From the NCBI RefSeq assembly GCF_965638725.1, contig NC_134963.1, positions 255,501 through 319,500 of the forward strand: DNA of 64,000 bases, in the 5' to 3' direction. How positions within the stretch are numbered: position 1 is the stretch's first letter; every line of letters starts with the position of its first letter. The position numbers and the translations under genes were made by a program. The notes below the pieces were generated by a model. It ran no database searches, was not told where the DNA came from, and was given only the letters and a program-made list of their open reading frames with translations. Source of the stretch: Aptenodytes patagonicus (Eukaryota > Chordata > Aves > Sphenisciformes > Spheniscidae). Shown here piece by piece: positions 23,769 to 35,337 of the stretch.

Positions 23769-24419
23769 TCAGACGTAGTTCTTCTTGTCGTACTCGCCGT
23801 TGGAGGTGGGCCGCCGCGGCGCCGAGTACTTGACGGGGAAGGAGGTCTCGTCGCGCTGGGAGCAGGAGCAGCAGCAGATGAGGCAGCCCCCGAAGAGCAG
23901 CAGGGCCGTGGCCGCCCAGCCGATGTAGAGCGCGGCCCCCATCTCCCGCTTCTGGGACGGCGGCACGGTGGGGTCGTAGAAGTCGCTGATGACGATGTTG
24001 GCGAACCAGCAGAGCGGGACGAGGACCAGGACCCCGCAGAGGATGTAGATGGCCCCGCCAGCGATCACGATGCGGGACTTCATCTTGCCGGGCCGGATGC
24101 AGTTGGTGCACTGCGCGCCCACCACGGTCACCATCAGCGCCACCAGCCCCAGCAGCGCCACGATGACGGTGAGCGCCCGGCCCGCCTGCACCTCGGGCGG
24201 CAGCGCCAGGATGGAGTCGTACACCTTGCACTGCATCTGCCCCGTGCTCTGCACCACGCAGTTCATCCACAGCCCTTCCCAGATGGTCTGCGCCACCACG
24301 ATGTTCACGTCGATGAAGGCCGACACCTGCCACATGGGCAGCCCGCAGGCCAGGATCACCCCTACCCAGCCCAGGATGCCCAGCCCCAGCCCCAAAATCT
24401 CCAGCGCCGCCGAAGTCAT
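23769..24419 (-). CDS. CLDN5: Claudin-5, complete single-exon gene
   Basis: Claudin-5 is a four-pass membrane protein that seals tight junctions, above all between vascular endothelial cells including the blood-brain barrier. The 216-residue frame (human 218) starts [20 protein letters not shown] and ends in the PDZ-binding motif YV. Transmembrane segments lie near residues 8-28, 82-102, 117-139 and 162-184. The first extracellular loop carries the claudin signature W30...G49-L50-W51...C54...C64. The second loop is short, around 145-160, and includes FYDP (147-150). Membrane-proximal Cys 179, 182-184 and 186 could be palmitoylated. The tail [20 protein letters not shown] is diagnostic of claudin-5. 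The start is fixed by alignment of the N terminus; the frame stays open upstream as far as 24629, but that extension is GC-rich UTR translation. The gene is intact, convergent with CDC45 and divergent from the septin. Confidence 0.98.
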   Translation of the reverse strand: MTSAALEILGLGLGILGWVGVILACGLPMWQVSAFIDVNIVVAQTIWEGLWMNCVVQSTGQMQCKVYDSILALPPEVQAGRALTVIVALLGLVALMVTVVGAQCTNCIRPGKMKSRIVIAGGAIYILCGVLVLVPLCWFANIVISDFYDPTVPPSQKREMGAALYIGWAATALLLFGGCLICCCSCSQRDETSFPVKYSAPRRPTSNGEYDKKNYV

Positions 24420-24525
24420 GCTGCCGCGCCAAAGCCTCCGGAGAAAGCACGGCGCAGCGGCTAGGCACCACCCCCGCCCCGACGGCTGCCGAGCCGGCTC
24501 TGAGAGCCGCCGCTGCCGGGCTGCG

Positions 24526-24532
24526 CTATATG
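24526..24532 (-). promoter_or_regulatory. CLDN5: Possible TATA-like core promoter of CLDN5
   Basis: On the CLDN5 strand the sequence reads CTCATATAGC about 107 bp upstream of the ATG, inside the CpG island. A start about 30 bp downstream would leave a 5'UTR of roughly 75-80 nt. The match is weak (CATATAG). Confidence 0.4.
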
Positions 24533-24840
24533 AGGAGCCGTAGGGCGCCCTCCCACCGCCCTCCCTTCCGCCTGGCCCGGCCCTTTCCCGCGGAGGGGGG
24601 CTCGCACGGCCACGGGTGGGCGGCGGCACCGCCCGCGGCCGGGGTAGCGCCGCGGGGCCGGGGCAGGGGCCGGGACTCGGCGCTCCCCCGCAGCTCGCCG
24701 CCCGCTGTCGGGGGGCTCCCGCCGGAGCAGGGGAAGCGTCCCTCTGCTCGCCCCGGCACCCTGCTCCAGGAGGAGCTCGCGGGGACGCTGCCCGCTCCCG
24801 GGAAAGCGTGGGGCTGGAGGAATCTCCTCCCGGATTTCAG

Positions 24841-26330
24841 CCGCTCAGACTTCTTCCTTTTAGTGCCGTTATCTGTGTATTTCCTATTTACTGATAAAGC
24901 CCACTGCCAGACCTTCTGAGACGTCTTGCCAATGCAGGCATCCAGCAGTATGGACATCCTGATTATCAGAGCCTAATTGATCATTTCCCAAAAGACTGAG
25001 CATACTGACTGACCTGCACATGTCTCTCTTGCACACTGTAACAGCAAAAGTGTAAGCAAGCACCACCAAATGCCTTAGGAATCACCCTGAAAATGGAAGA
25101 GCTTTGAATATTGGATCTCCACATCATCTGTCAGTACCAATAGACAGATGCTTAATTCGGTCCAGGAAGAATAATCACTATTAGCTTACACCAGGCATGA
25201 AACTCTCTTTGTTTTGATACTGGAGCCAAGAGCAAGGCATTCTATTTAAGTATGTTGCCACAAAGATTTCAAACTTCACTTTACTGTTTTAATTGCTCAA
25301 GTACATTTCAAATCTTTATGGTGTGTCCATGAGTTAAGTTCCTGTATCAAAAAGAGTGTATTTGCAAGAGGTTTTGTCATCAGGCCATGCAGACATTGTA
25401 ATTGCCAGTCTCTTCATGGACTGCTGGCATCTTGGATTGCTCTTGCAAAGAAACCTTGGTTCAAACCCTGCAGGCCAACGGCAGCTCACAGCCCCCCCAG
25501 GCTGGCAGATGCAGCCAGTGTTGGTGGTGCAAATGCTGCTGTTACAGCTGCAGCAGAAAGAGAACAGCACTCATGGGGAGCTGTGGTCCAGTGGCTTTCC
25601 ACTGGGTGCCCTGAGAAAGCCTTGTTTTGATTTAAACCCGGATTGTTTTGGTTTATCTTAAATAAGCTTAAATGTTTTAGACAAAATTGAAAGTTCTGTT
25701 CACACTGACTTTTGAACTGCTTTGGGTAGGTTTGGTTTCAGTTAGCCCCAAGTATCCTTCTAGTGTAGAAGAGATCACAGAGTTGAAAATAACACATTTC
25801 CTGCCCCTATGTAGGCGGTTTTCTCTGTTGTACAGTAATTTACGGCATGTGTTATGGCATGCGGAGATTTGTGATGGAAATATTGAGACTGATATGAATG
25901 CAGCATGAATGGAAAAGTTCATGTGTGAAGCAGAAACAGCAGAAGAAATGATAAGCAAAGGTTAAAGGAATTGCATGCATTGACAGCTGAGGACGTGACT
26001 GATGGGTTAACACTGAGCAACGCCCTGCTTGCATCCTGACAGCAGCACTGATGACTCTTCTGCAGAGGACCCGAGTGCTGGTAACAGGAGGATGGCAACA
26101 AGGTTGTGGCCTTTCACTTCTTTTGTTTTTCCAACCAGAAGACAAACTTTAGCCACAAGACACCCAAAAAAAGAAACAGAAGAACATCAGCAGCTTGTGG
26201 ACCGTCATGGTGTGGACATGCTGACACATGATGACTGCAGCCTCCCATTGATTATCTCTGCCTGAGGAGCTGTAAACATTTCTAGCATGGAAAATATCTT
26301 CCTAACAGAGGCTGCCTGGTAAACGGAGTT
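24841..26330. other. Intergenic between CLDN5 and the septin, nothing recognised
   Basis: No gene recognised. An open frame at 25356-25661 (+) has no family features, and a tRNA B-box-like GGTTCAAACCC near 25458 has no matching A box or cloverleaf. Confidence 0.55.
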
Positions 26331-26502
26331 AAGAGGAGTTATCTTCTCTTCCAGCTGTGTATGAAATACATACAGTTTACCTCAATTATTTAAAACTGTA
26401 AATTCCAGTGTGCAAGAAGAGGAGTTATCTTCTCTTCCAGTTGTGTATGAAATACATACAATTTACCTCAATTATTTAAAACTGTAAATTCCAGTGTGCG
26501 AG
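26331..26502 (+). repeat. Two-copy tandem duplication, 86-bp unit
   Basis: Copy 1 is 26331-26416 and copy 2 is 26417-26502, with three mismatches in 86 bp (positions 23, 44 and 84 of the unit, approximately). Each unit starts AAGAGGAGTTATCTTCTCTT. High identity points to a recent local duplication. Confidence 0.95.
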
Positions 26503-29500
26503 TCCAGGAGGAATGTGTGGCTGGGGCTGTGCAGTCTGTCAAACTGAGGCTGCTTACAATCACTCAGAAAAGTCTCTGGTGTCAGGGAGAGGAGAATGTG
26601 CAAAAGCACCAGCCACAGAGACAGAGATATCTCAGAGGTGAACAGGAAGAAACCCAGAACACAGGCTGAAACTGAATAACATCTGTATTTATGATGATAA
26701 TAATGATTATATAGAAAACAGCACAGAAGAACAATTAAAAAAGGGGGGAGAAATGCCAGTTATCTTAGCCCGTAAGCACAGGAAAGCCCCACCCTTGCCA
26801 CTTGCCCGGGAGCACGGAACTCTGAATTTCCTCCGATAAATGGCCTGTGTGTGCTCCTGTGCCAGCTGGGAAGCACTTATGGGGCCTGCGCAGCTGCCCG
26901 GGGCTTCAGGCAGAGAAGGGAAACCAGCACATGGCTTGTGTTACCTCTGCAGCCCTCACCCCACCTTCCCTTGCTACCTGTTACCGAGCAACTGATTCCT
27001 ACAAATCACTTAATCCAAGACAATTATTTCTCTGGGGAAATACACGCTTGATAATCACAGGGTAAACCAAGCTTTCTGCATAGAGGCATTTCCATTCCTG
27101 GTATTTCACCTTTGTCTGTTTCTTTTCCTTACCCCAGATACTAGCTTTTATCCTGGCTACTGGCAACAACCTCCATTTTTAATTACTTTATTCCCAGATC
27201 CTGAAAGTGAGCACTTGTTGCACAGACTACCCTTAATGAGCCCATCAGTGCAAGGTGCTCACTGGTCTGCTTACTTGACTTACGGGTAACTTAACTGACA
27301 CAGCTGCTGGGGGCCTGAGGACCCTGTCAGCTTCAGCACATTGTGGCTTCTGATGGTGTTAATGTCACAACACTGGGAATTAATTTAAACTCCCAGAAAT
27401 GAAAAGGTTCTAATTTCTTAAAAGGAAACACAAATCAGCATGATGTTTTTCTTGGGATGTTAAGTAAAGAAATCACTACTTAATAAATTAAATCCTCGCT
27501 GGTAAAGTCTGGATTCCTTTCAATTCAAAGGCATGATGTTCTTCCAGCAAAGTAACTCATTAACAAATGACCGTTAATGTCATTACATCTATTACTGCTC
27601 CAGCTATGTATTTATTAAATTATTCTAGGGGGGATACATAGGGGGGCTTTGCAGCCTGTGAAAATGTGCGGAAGTGGTATTCAAGCTGAGAACAATTGCA
27701 CAGAAGCCATGCTATAGCAAGAGGGGCTTTGGGATTAGAGGTGATTGTGTTTTCACTCTTTTCCTGACATAATCAGGATAAATACCAGGCACAGAGTTAC
27801 TGGGAGGGCTGCTAAGGGGGGTCTGGGCTCTTACCAGCATTGCTTGTCCTGGAGTATGAGCCCTGTACCACAGCACAGAAGAACAGCTGTGCCCAGCCCT
27901 CCAGTCTTGTGAGGGCTTTGCTCAGCTCCGAAGCATCCCACCAACAACGTTTAGATAGATTTGCCTTTTGGGAGCTGAAATGTAGTCTGCAGAGCGCGCT
28001 TGGTTTATAACTTGTGGAGTGTCCCTTACCTACGTGCTTCTGCTCCTTCTCATCCCTAAAATGTTAAACATCCGGAAAACAGAGAAGAAAATGACATTTG
28101 GTATCAAGCTTATGCACAAACCTAGTATTGTTTGTGTGACTAAGACAGAGTACAAGTCAAAAGATTAACTAAAAGCCCAGTGATCTCAAGACAGCTTATC
28201 ATAACTTTTGGATCAGACATAAGCGGAGGTGAAGAATCAGGAATCCTATTAGAGATAGATTTTGTGCCATATTTTGTCTTCTAATTAGTGCTGAAATAAA
28301 GGCAAGGAGATTTACAAATACAGAGGTGTTAGGCAGGGGCTGTTCTTTATTTAGAAAGCTTGAGTTTTCGCAGTGAAGATTACTCCTTTCTGAATTATCC
28401 TTTAAAATGCAACTGTTTTTCCCAAGAGAAGAGATTTAATTGGAGCTTGAGTGGACATACCATCTTCCACATAAGATAGGCTTCCATGAAGTTCCTGTGT
28501 GTCAGCAGTGCCAACGTCTTCAGACCAGTGTGACACATCAGAAGACTGGCACATAGGAATGAATCCTTGTCAAATGAGCAGGTTATTACAAAATGAAAGT
28601 GCACAATTTCACCATAGGATTTATCTCAAGATCATTTCTTTTGGAAACAGGCTGAAGTGGTTAACATGAAATTGTCATTTCCTCTCTTAGTTCATCTTTT
28701 GAACAACGAGAAGCAATGATTTAAAAGCCACACCAGAATTTTGCAAGAGGGACCCGTAATACTCTATGACTGGTGCTAATGATGTAGGATCCAACACCTT
28801 TTTTAGTACAAGTGTTGCTGCTGCCCTTCAGGATTGAGAAATGTATGCCCACGCTACTCTTCCCCCTCAGTGGTGGTGTGACAAGACTTGTGTAAAAGAA
28901 AGGAAGGAAACAGATTTATGTAGTTGGAAAAACAGTGAAAGAGGTTACAAATCTGCTTCCAGCCTTCATGTATTTGCTGCTGTATATCCCTTTCCAAACA
29001 AAGTTGCCCTAGCCCTGTATCAGTCTCTGCACTTTACACACACCCTCTGTCTGGGCTTTTTTTTGTGAACTGCCCACTGGCACTGCCAGGGAGCCAGGAG
29101 CGGGGTTTTCTGGCTGGCCTACACGTGGTGGGAACACTGAGACAGCGTTATGAGCCTTTCCTCACATAATGAGGAAATTAATTGTGCTAAACCATCATTA
29201 GAACTGAGTTCCATACCTCCCTGCTTGAATTCCTCTACACACAAGCCTCTGGTTTGAAACTTCCTCTAGGTTGGAATTGATCTTCATGTCTCTATGTCTT
29301 ATTAAAGCACCCCCCTGACAGGAATATTTCCAGTCACCGCTGTCAGGACCAGCTGGGCTGCACTGGTGAGCTGCTGGGCACCTAACTCTTCAGCACCTTG
29401 TTTTCTGAATTTGGCTTTCGAGAGGATACAGCGGTGTCACTGGACAGCCATAACCCTGTGTTAATGGCATTTCAGGGCAGTTAATATGGTTAATGATGGC

Positions 29501-32500
29501 CCTTTCCCAAAGCTTAGAATGTCCCATCTGTAGATGAGCATCTAAACAGCCTTATTTCCCCACTTGCCAAGAGACCGTGCTGAATATACACTTAGGCCAT
29601 GTCGCTTCAAATACTTCTCTTTAATGCTATGGACAGCTCTTGAGAATGTATTAATGCTTCGACAGGCAGAGGGGGGGAAAGCTATAGGAAATATACATTG
29701 TTTTATGCCTAAGGGTCCATTCTATGTCATGTTTCCTATCAGGAGAACTGTAGTTTAATTTTGTCCTCTTCCAAAGTTAGCCTCCTTCCACAGATTGTGG
29801 TGTACCAGGATCCTGGTAGATCTCTTTCCCATGTAATTGTTGGGAAATTACAGAACAGCGTCAGCAAGGACAAATGCCATTGTTTTAAATATACATTGCA
29901 GATGTTGAAAGTAATTAATAAAGACATGACTATGAAGTTACTGAAAACTGTTCAGGGCTAGTGATGGGAAACATGCTACATTTCTCTAGTGTCCCAGGAA
30001 ATGTGTGTTCCTGAGAACACGTGAGAGGTTCGGGACACCTCCTCTGATTATGAGAGTGATTAATTCTCAGCAGTGCTGTCCCTGTTCTTAATGAGATACA
30101 TCTGAGGCAAGCCCTGCCTTTGGGAATAGCATCTGTTTTGTCAGTCCTGATTCCCTTCTTAAAAGTGAAGCTGGTTTCCAGTAAGAGGAAAGGATGGCTG
30201 TTATTGGTGAAAAGATGCAAAATCTCTCTTATTCCAGAGAAAATTTTTAGGTTCTTCTTATTGCTTCTTCATTGCCATGATTAGCATCTTGAAAAGGTGG
30301 GCTTGTGTGTGCTTGTAAATGCTAAAGAAACACTTCTATTCCTCCGAGACTGCTATAATTCAAACACAACCTTCATTTCCTGTAGTGCGTCACTAAAAAT
30401 GCATTTATCTTTTTTGCAGCAAGGGAAAATACTTCTCTGTTGCAGATTTTCTTATGGATTACTAAATAACTTGTAAAGTAGCTTGTGTCAATAAATCCTG
30501 GTGCATCCACAGATGCTGGCTTACTGTTTGTATACTCCCAGAGTTCCAGCTCTGAGCTGCACACTTTAAAAGGGCTCAGCAGTAAGTCCAGCTTTCAGTG
30601 GACCTGATATTTCCAATTCCTGATGCAGCATGTCTGCAAAAACACAGAAGATTTGAGATGTTAGGATGGTTCACTCCATTAGTGATTCCATAGATAAAGC
30701 CCTACACAGAAGAGTATTTTGATCAAATCACCAGTTTACCAAATACTAACAGAGAATGGGAAGTTCACCCTTAAATTTCTGTCTATCACCACGCCCAAAT
30801 ACTAAAAATTATCCCAGGGAATACCTAAATTACGGTATCCGACATTCACACTAATATGTTCAAAGTACTTTTTTCTCTGGTAATCCTTTAAAAGAGGATG
30901 TCATCCACAGTGTGCAGCTCTTACATATTTATTTCTAAAAGGTTTGGTCCTGGAGCCATGTGCTGTATTAGCAAAGCATACACAAATATTCTGAATCAAA
31001 CACAAACTTAAATCTTATGGAAATGAAAAGGATTTATGCATATGCTTAAGAATAAGCTGTTTAATCAGGACTTGAGTAATTTCATCTCCAGGGAAGACTG
31101 GGAGAGTTCAAGATGCTCAGTGTCTTACAGTAGTGGTCCAGTATCTCCAGGAATTGCTCTTGTAGTGCAGCCATTACAGCAATCACACATAATTTTAGGC
31201 TCAAATTCCAAATATTCAGCTACGTGAGGAACAGACTCAGTTGAAAGAAAATCAAGTTAAAAGGGATCTCATAACTGAAAAGAGACAGTTTTATTTTGTC
31301 TAAGCAGCATATCTTCTATTTTTTTTAATTTAATAGAAATAATGCCAAGGAACATGGGGTTGTTGTTTTATCTATGAAAACTCAGTTTAGTTTTCAGTTA
31401 TATGGTGGTATTTATTTTATTCTAATCGGTTTCATACCATTTTCTCTGTTAAGGAGCAGAACAAAAGATACATAATGTCTTTTGCTGAATGGATGAGGTA
31501 TTTCTAACTTGCTAAGACGTGACTTCACACAAAGTTAAGATTTGAATTCAAGGAAGGACTCTAATTGTACTTTTGATAATGTAAACCTAGATGTATTAGG
31601 AACTTTTATAAAAGGCATTTGAGCTTCCAAGGGAAGAATGAAACAAAATTCTTTACAGAAATAATAATTATGGGAATGAGTGATTCACAGTCAGACTGCC
31701 GTTCACTGCATTAACCTTTCTAGACTATTAAACTATTTAGGAGGAACAGCTTTCTTCAATACAATGATTTCTTCTGTTTGCACCTCTGCTAATACCAGTG
31801 TGAGAAATAACAAATATGCAGTACGTCTTTTGTGAGCACGTATTCTCTGTAGGTTTCTGTAATGCAGCATTTCTCAGTTACATGCACCAAATAGTTCCAG
31901 TTCTGCCGCTCGGTGATCATGCATACTGTGGTTTCATAACAAGTCTCGTAACGGGTTTCAAAAGTAACAAAAGTACATTTTCACCAAGTGCGTAATGCAC
32001 TGTAAAACTCATTGTCACGGGATGGTCTTTAATGCCAAAAGTTGAGATGGGTTCAAAAAGCAACAAGAAAAATTCATGGAAGAGAAAACTATCAAGATAA
32101 AACTTCTGGCTCAAGAAGCTGCTCAGCTCCAGATTGCCGGAAGCTGGGAGGATACACAGACACTACTTTTATCTTTTCCTAAGCATCTGCTACTAGGCAC
32201 TGCAGAGGTGGGGCACTGGCGAGAATTGACCTTTGCTCTTACCTGAAGTGCCCTTCCTTATGTTACTTTCTGGCATAATGGGACTGTTTTGGGAGGATTG
32301 TGACTTCCCTGAACATTTTGTGTGACAGTTGGTCAGCCATCTGATTCAGCCATAACTTGGGAAAATTGGTATGCATCAATAATGAAGCATTTGAAATTTC
32401 TGGAGAATGTTTCACCTGTTGCACTAAATCCTGCCAAAGGAAAGGAGTGACAATCATGGGAAAGCACTAACTTCCACTAGACTCTGTGTTGATGCCAGTC

Positions 32501-33839
32501 TGTAGCTTGGCATTGTCCTTGCTAATCTCTTATAATTTCTTCAAGTGCTAAATAGTTATTTGTAATAGCAGTTTATGTGTGTAAAATATCGTGTGCGTCA
32601 CAGTGTTCTAATTTAGTGAAAGAAAGAAAAATTGCCACTGTTGTTCCTTTGGTGATAGTATAAAACACCTATATGAATATCCATGGAATAATTTAAGATA
32701 AGACCTTAATTTCTAAAGAAGACTGAAGTGCCATCTTTTAACTCCTCCAAGAAGGTAGCGTATGACAGTACTTTGTGTTATAACGTTACACTTTGTCCTA
32801 GGAAACTTGGTTGCGCTTTCATTGGCTTTTATCTTGTTCTTTCTCAGATCACATCAATGCTTGGTTGATAATATGAGCACAATGTGAATTAGCAAATAAT
32901 GCCAGTCTGCCTTCAGCAGCATTTGTTTCACTTCCGCATTTTCCTGTTGTGAGCTGCAACCCTGTTTGCTTAATGGATGGAAATACAGACAAAACAGAAA
33001 TGTGCTTCTTGGTATTCAAAATTGTAAGTCAAAAGATTTGCTGCTAGGTCACACATACAAACTGCCCTCTGCAAAATGTTTGGATGGATTACTAGGAACT
33101 TTCCTGAACCCAGTTCTTGCAGCTGGAAGGCTGGAAAAAGCCTTCCCTCAACTTCTGCTGATAATCTGTTTTAATCTTGTCAGTGTTGTATTGAGCGTTT
33201 GAGCTATGTAACACTGTTTCACCATGAGAAAGTGATCTGGTCCTGTAATCTGACTGCAGGTTTACATCTAGGTTTACATCTGCTGGAGTTCCTGGTACCT
33301 CAGAGAACTTGCCGGTGAGAATCCCACTCTCCCCTTCAGCGACAATACCGACCAAGGCAGAATGGCTCTCACTTAACCAGAGGGAATGCCGTGATGAAAG
33401 AGAAGATAGCAATAGTGTAGGTAAAACGAGTACATTGGGGTTTTGCACAATGTTTGGGAGAGAAATTTGCTTCATGTGTGGACGAGCAGCTGAAAACCAA
33501 ACAGGCTTATATTGCATACTGCATTACAGTCAAACAGCACAAAGTTTAAGCTAGATTTCCCCCTGGCCATCATACCTACCGTACCAAAAGATTTTCCACT
33601 GTGAGGAGTATCACTAAAACCTGCTGTAGGTGAAAGCAATCTCAAAGCTCAAGGCTATTTGCATAGGAAATAGGAATCAAACAATTTGAGAAGGGGATAT
33701 TTTAAGCAGAATGGGTTCTGACTGTGTTTCATCCTTCAAGGTTAACTCGTGTGCGTAGCTCCAGACCGAGACTGTACAAGATGGATGCCCAAGTGTGCTG
33801 CTGGTGGGATGTGAAGTTGGGATAGTAAGGCAGACTTGT
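26503..33839. other. Intergenic, nothing firmly recognised
   Basis: AT-rich DNA without a recognisable gene or mobile element. It contains a perfect 16-bp palindrome, TACCAGGATCCTGGTA, at 29803-29818, a 12-bp direct repeat at 33258-33281, and an unassigned 141-codon open frame on the - strand (33092-33517). Confidence 0.55.
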
Positions 33840-34383
33840 ATCATTTCAGAGTCGTCACCACAGTAGCGCTGGCTACCGTGTCGTGTAGTCGGAGTGCAGT
33901 GACCTCCATGAGGGGGGACTCTGTCGCGGGAGCCTTTCTCCCACGTTTTTTTCCTTTGGGAAGTCAGCAGGATCAGGAGATGCTCCGTATTTTGGAGCAG
34001 GGCGCTCAGGGACAAAGCAGGAGGAGACCGGCTCCGGGTGCAGAATCCCCGGGGACATCAGCAGTGCTGCACCGCTCCGTCCCGAGGGAACGAGGCGGCG
34101 GCGAGCGTGAAGCGTTTTAGGACACCGCGGAGCGGCTGCTGGGGAGCCGGGACCCCTGGGAGTGCAGGCGCTCGCCCATCCCCTGCGGCGCGTTTCAAAC
34201 CCGTCCCACCGGGACCACGCCAGCTGTTAGTAACCCAGCTACGGGATGGCCCGGGAGAATAGCACCCGCCGCCGAACCGTCCCCGCTCCCGACGGCCCTA
34301 TGCCGGACCCACACGTGCGGTCACCGCTCCCGCACCGCGTCCCGCCACCCCGACCGGCACGGCGGCCCCTGCAGGCGGGGGAG

Positions 34384-34397
34384 ATCGCCATGGCAAC
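34384..34397. promoter_or_regulatory. X-box-like RFX motif in the septin promoter
   Basis: ATCGCCATGGCAAC matches 12 of 14 positions of the palindromic RFX consensus GTTGCCATGGCAAC. Two partial half-sites (GTTGCC near 34439, GTTGCT near 34509) follow within 130 bp. RFX factors drive many cilium genes, and SEPT2 is known at the base of primary cilia. The functional link is inference. Confidence 0.4.
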
Positions 34398-34589
34398 GCC
34401 CCGCCGCCCGCCCGCGCGGTACGGGCCGGCTGCCCTCGTTGCCACTCAGGCAAGCGGGCGGGGGAGACGCTCTACCCCTCCTCTCGCTCGTCCCGGAGCC
34501 GCGCCTCGTTGCTATCCCGGGAAGCGGCCTAGATCATAGAGTCGTGCGGAAGGTAGGTAGGCACTCGGCCGCGGTGGCGTATGGGATGC

Positions 34590-34665
34590 GGGAGGGCTCC
34601 GCGAGGAGAAGTGGAGGATCGCGGCCTGGCAGCCAGGGCATTGGCGGGAGCGGCCGCAGGCTCAG
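34590..34665 (+). other. Non-coding first exon of the septin (3' end only defined)
   Basis: The end is set by the consensus donor CAG|GTAAGC at 34665/34666. The transcription start is unknown; the left edge given is nominal. The first ATG matching the septin frame is in the next exon at 40357, so this exon is 5'UTR. Confidence 0.5.
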
Positions 34666-34674
34666 GTAAGCGCC

Positions 34675-34686
34675 GGGGGGGGGGGG
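34675..34686 (+). repeat. Poly(G) run, 12 G, just after the septin exon 1 donor
   Basis: Twelve G starting nine bases into intron 1. It is length-unstable and may affect sequencing accuracy here. Confidence 0.85.
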
Positions 34687-34771
34687 CCCGGGCTGCGTCC
34701 TCCGGCGGGCGGATGGGCGCCCCTGCCCCGCACACCGCTCCGCATGGCTAGCGCCTGCGGCCCCGCGGCCG

Positions 34772-34819
34772 CCCGGCCCGGCCCGGCCCGGCCCGGCCCT
34801 GCCCTGCCCTGCCCTGCCC
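34772..34819 (-). repeat. Ten G3 tracts at exact 5-bp spacing (quadruplex-forming repeat)
   Basis: On the + strand CCC recurs at 34772, 34777, 34782 and so on to 34817, separated first by GG and then by TG. The - strand is therefore GGG with two-base loops, ten times over, more than twice what one G-quadruplex needs. It sits about 110 bp into intron 1 on the template strand. Confidence 0.9.
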
Positions 34820-35318
34820 GCAGCCGCCAGCGGAGCGGCGGTAGGGACTCGGCCCGATCCCTGGAGCTCGCCCGTGGCGGCGTGTGCTCCATGCACGGCC
34901 CCGGGGCCCTGGCTCCGGCCTCCCTCCTCTGCCCGGGGAGAGGTTTTTGAAGGTGATATATGAGGAGGGGAGAAGCGTATCGGGGCAGAACCCACGAAAC
35001 GCCGCGGTCGGGTCGTGGGCCGTTTTACGCACGCGTTCGTTTGTTTTTAAAGCAAGGCATGCATTACTTTGAGATGTGGATAAGACCTCTGCGCTGCTGG
35101 GGTCTGCCCGGCATAATGTAGCCGGAGATGCGGGGCGGGGATGGAGGAGGAAGTTCTGGCTCCATCGGGCATTCCTCAGATATTTTCAAAACTGCAGCAC
35201 CGAGCGTGGCCTACTGTTAGGAACCAGGGGATGCTGCAGGGGAAATGCGGAGCCCACCGCTACGCAGAACGACGCATACCTGATTTGGCAACAGATGGAA
35301 CAAGTGCTTCACCCTTGC

Positions 35319-35337
35319 TTTTTTTTTTTTTTTTTTT
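35319..35337 (+). repeat. Poly(T) run, 19 T
   Basis: Uninterrupted homopolymer in septin intron 1. No adjacent SINE body is recognisable, so I treat it as a simple repeat. Confidence 0.85.

Larger units (their letters stand above)
23240..24840. promoter_or_regulatory. CLDN5: CpG island covering CLDN5
   Basis: Abrupt change to very high GC with dense CpG over the whole CLDN5 coding region, its proximal 3'UTR and about 400 bp upstream, with AT-rich DNA on both sides. The edges are judged by eye. Both strands contain long open frames here (for example 23260-23778 and 23685-24464 on +, 23620-24471 on -) that are GC-composition artefacts. Confidence 0.85.
33840..35270. promoter_or_regulatory. CpG island / promoter region of the SEPT2-like septin
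   Basis: High-GC, CpG-dense block flanked by AT-rich DNA. It holds the first septin exon, whose donor CTCAG|GTAAGC is at 34665/34666. Another possible donor, AAG|GTAGGT at 34552/34553, could serve an alternative first exon. No TATA box is evident, as expected for a CpG-island promoter. Edges by eye. Confidence 0.75.

Noticed and set aside
23685..24464. Long + strand open frame (259 codons) across CLDN5
   Set aside because: It is the antisense shadow of CLDN5 in a CpG-rich region where stops are rare; composition is Pro/His/Arg-rich and matches no family.
24420..24629. N-terminal extension of the CLDN5 frame
   Set aside because: The frame stays open upstream to 24629 because of GC richness, but all claudin-5 proteins start at MxSAALEI, and the upstream peptide is Gly/Arg/Pro-rich UTR translation that also crosses the likely core promoter.
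25450..25470. tRNA B-box-like GGTTCAAACCC
   Set aside because: No A box at the right distance and no acceptor or anticodon stem pairing in the flanks.
34246..34539. Open frame starting at the ATG within or near the X-box motif in the septin CpG island
   Set aside because: Pro/Arg/Ala-rich translation of CpG-island DNA, not linked in frame to the septin and overlapping the splice donor region.
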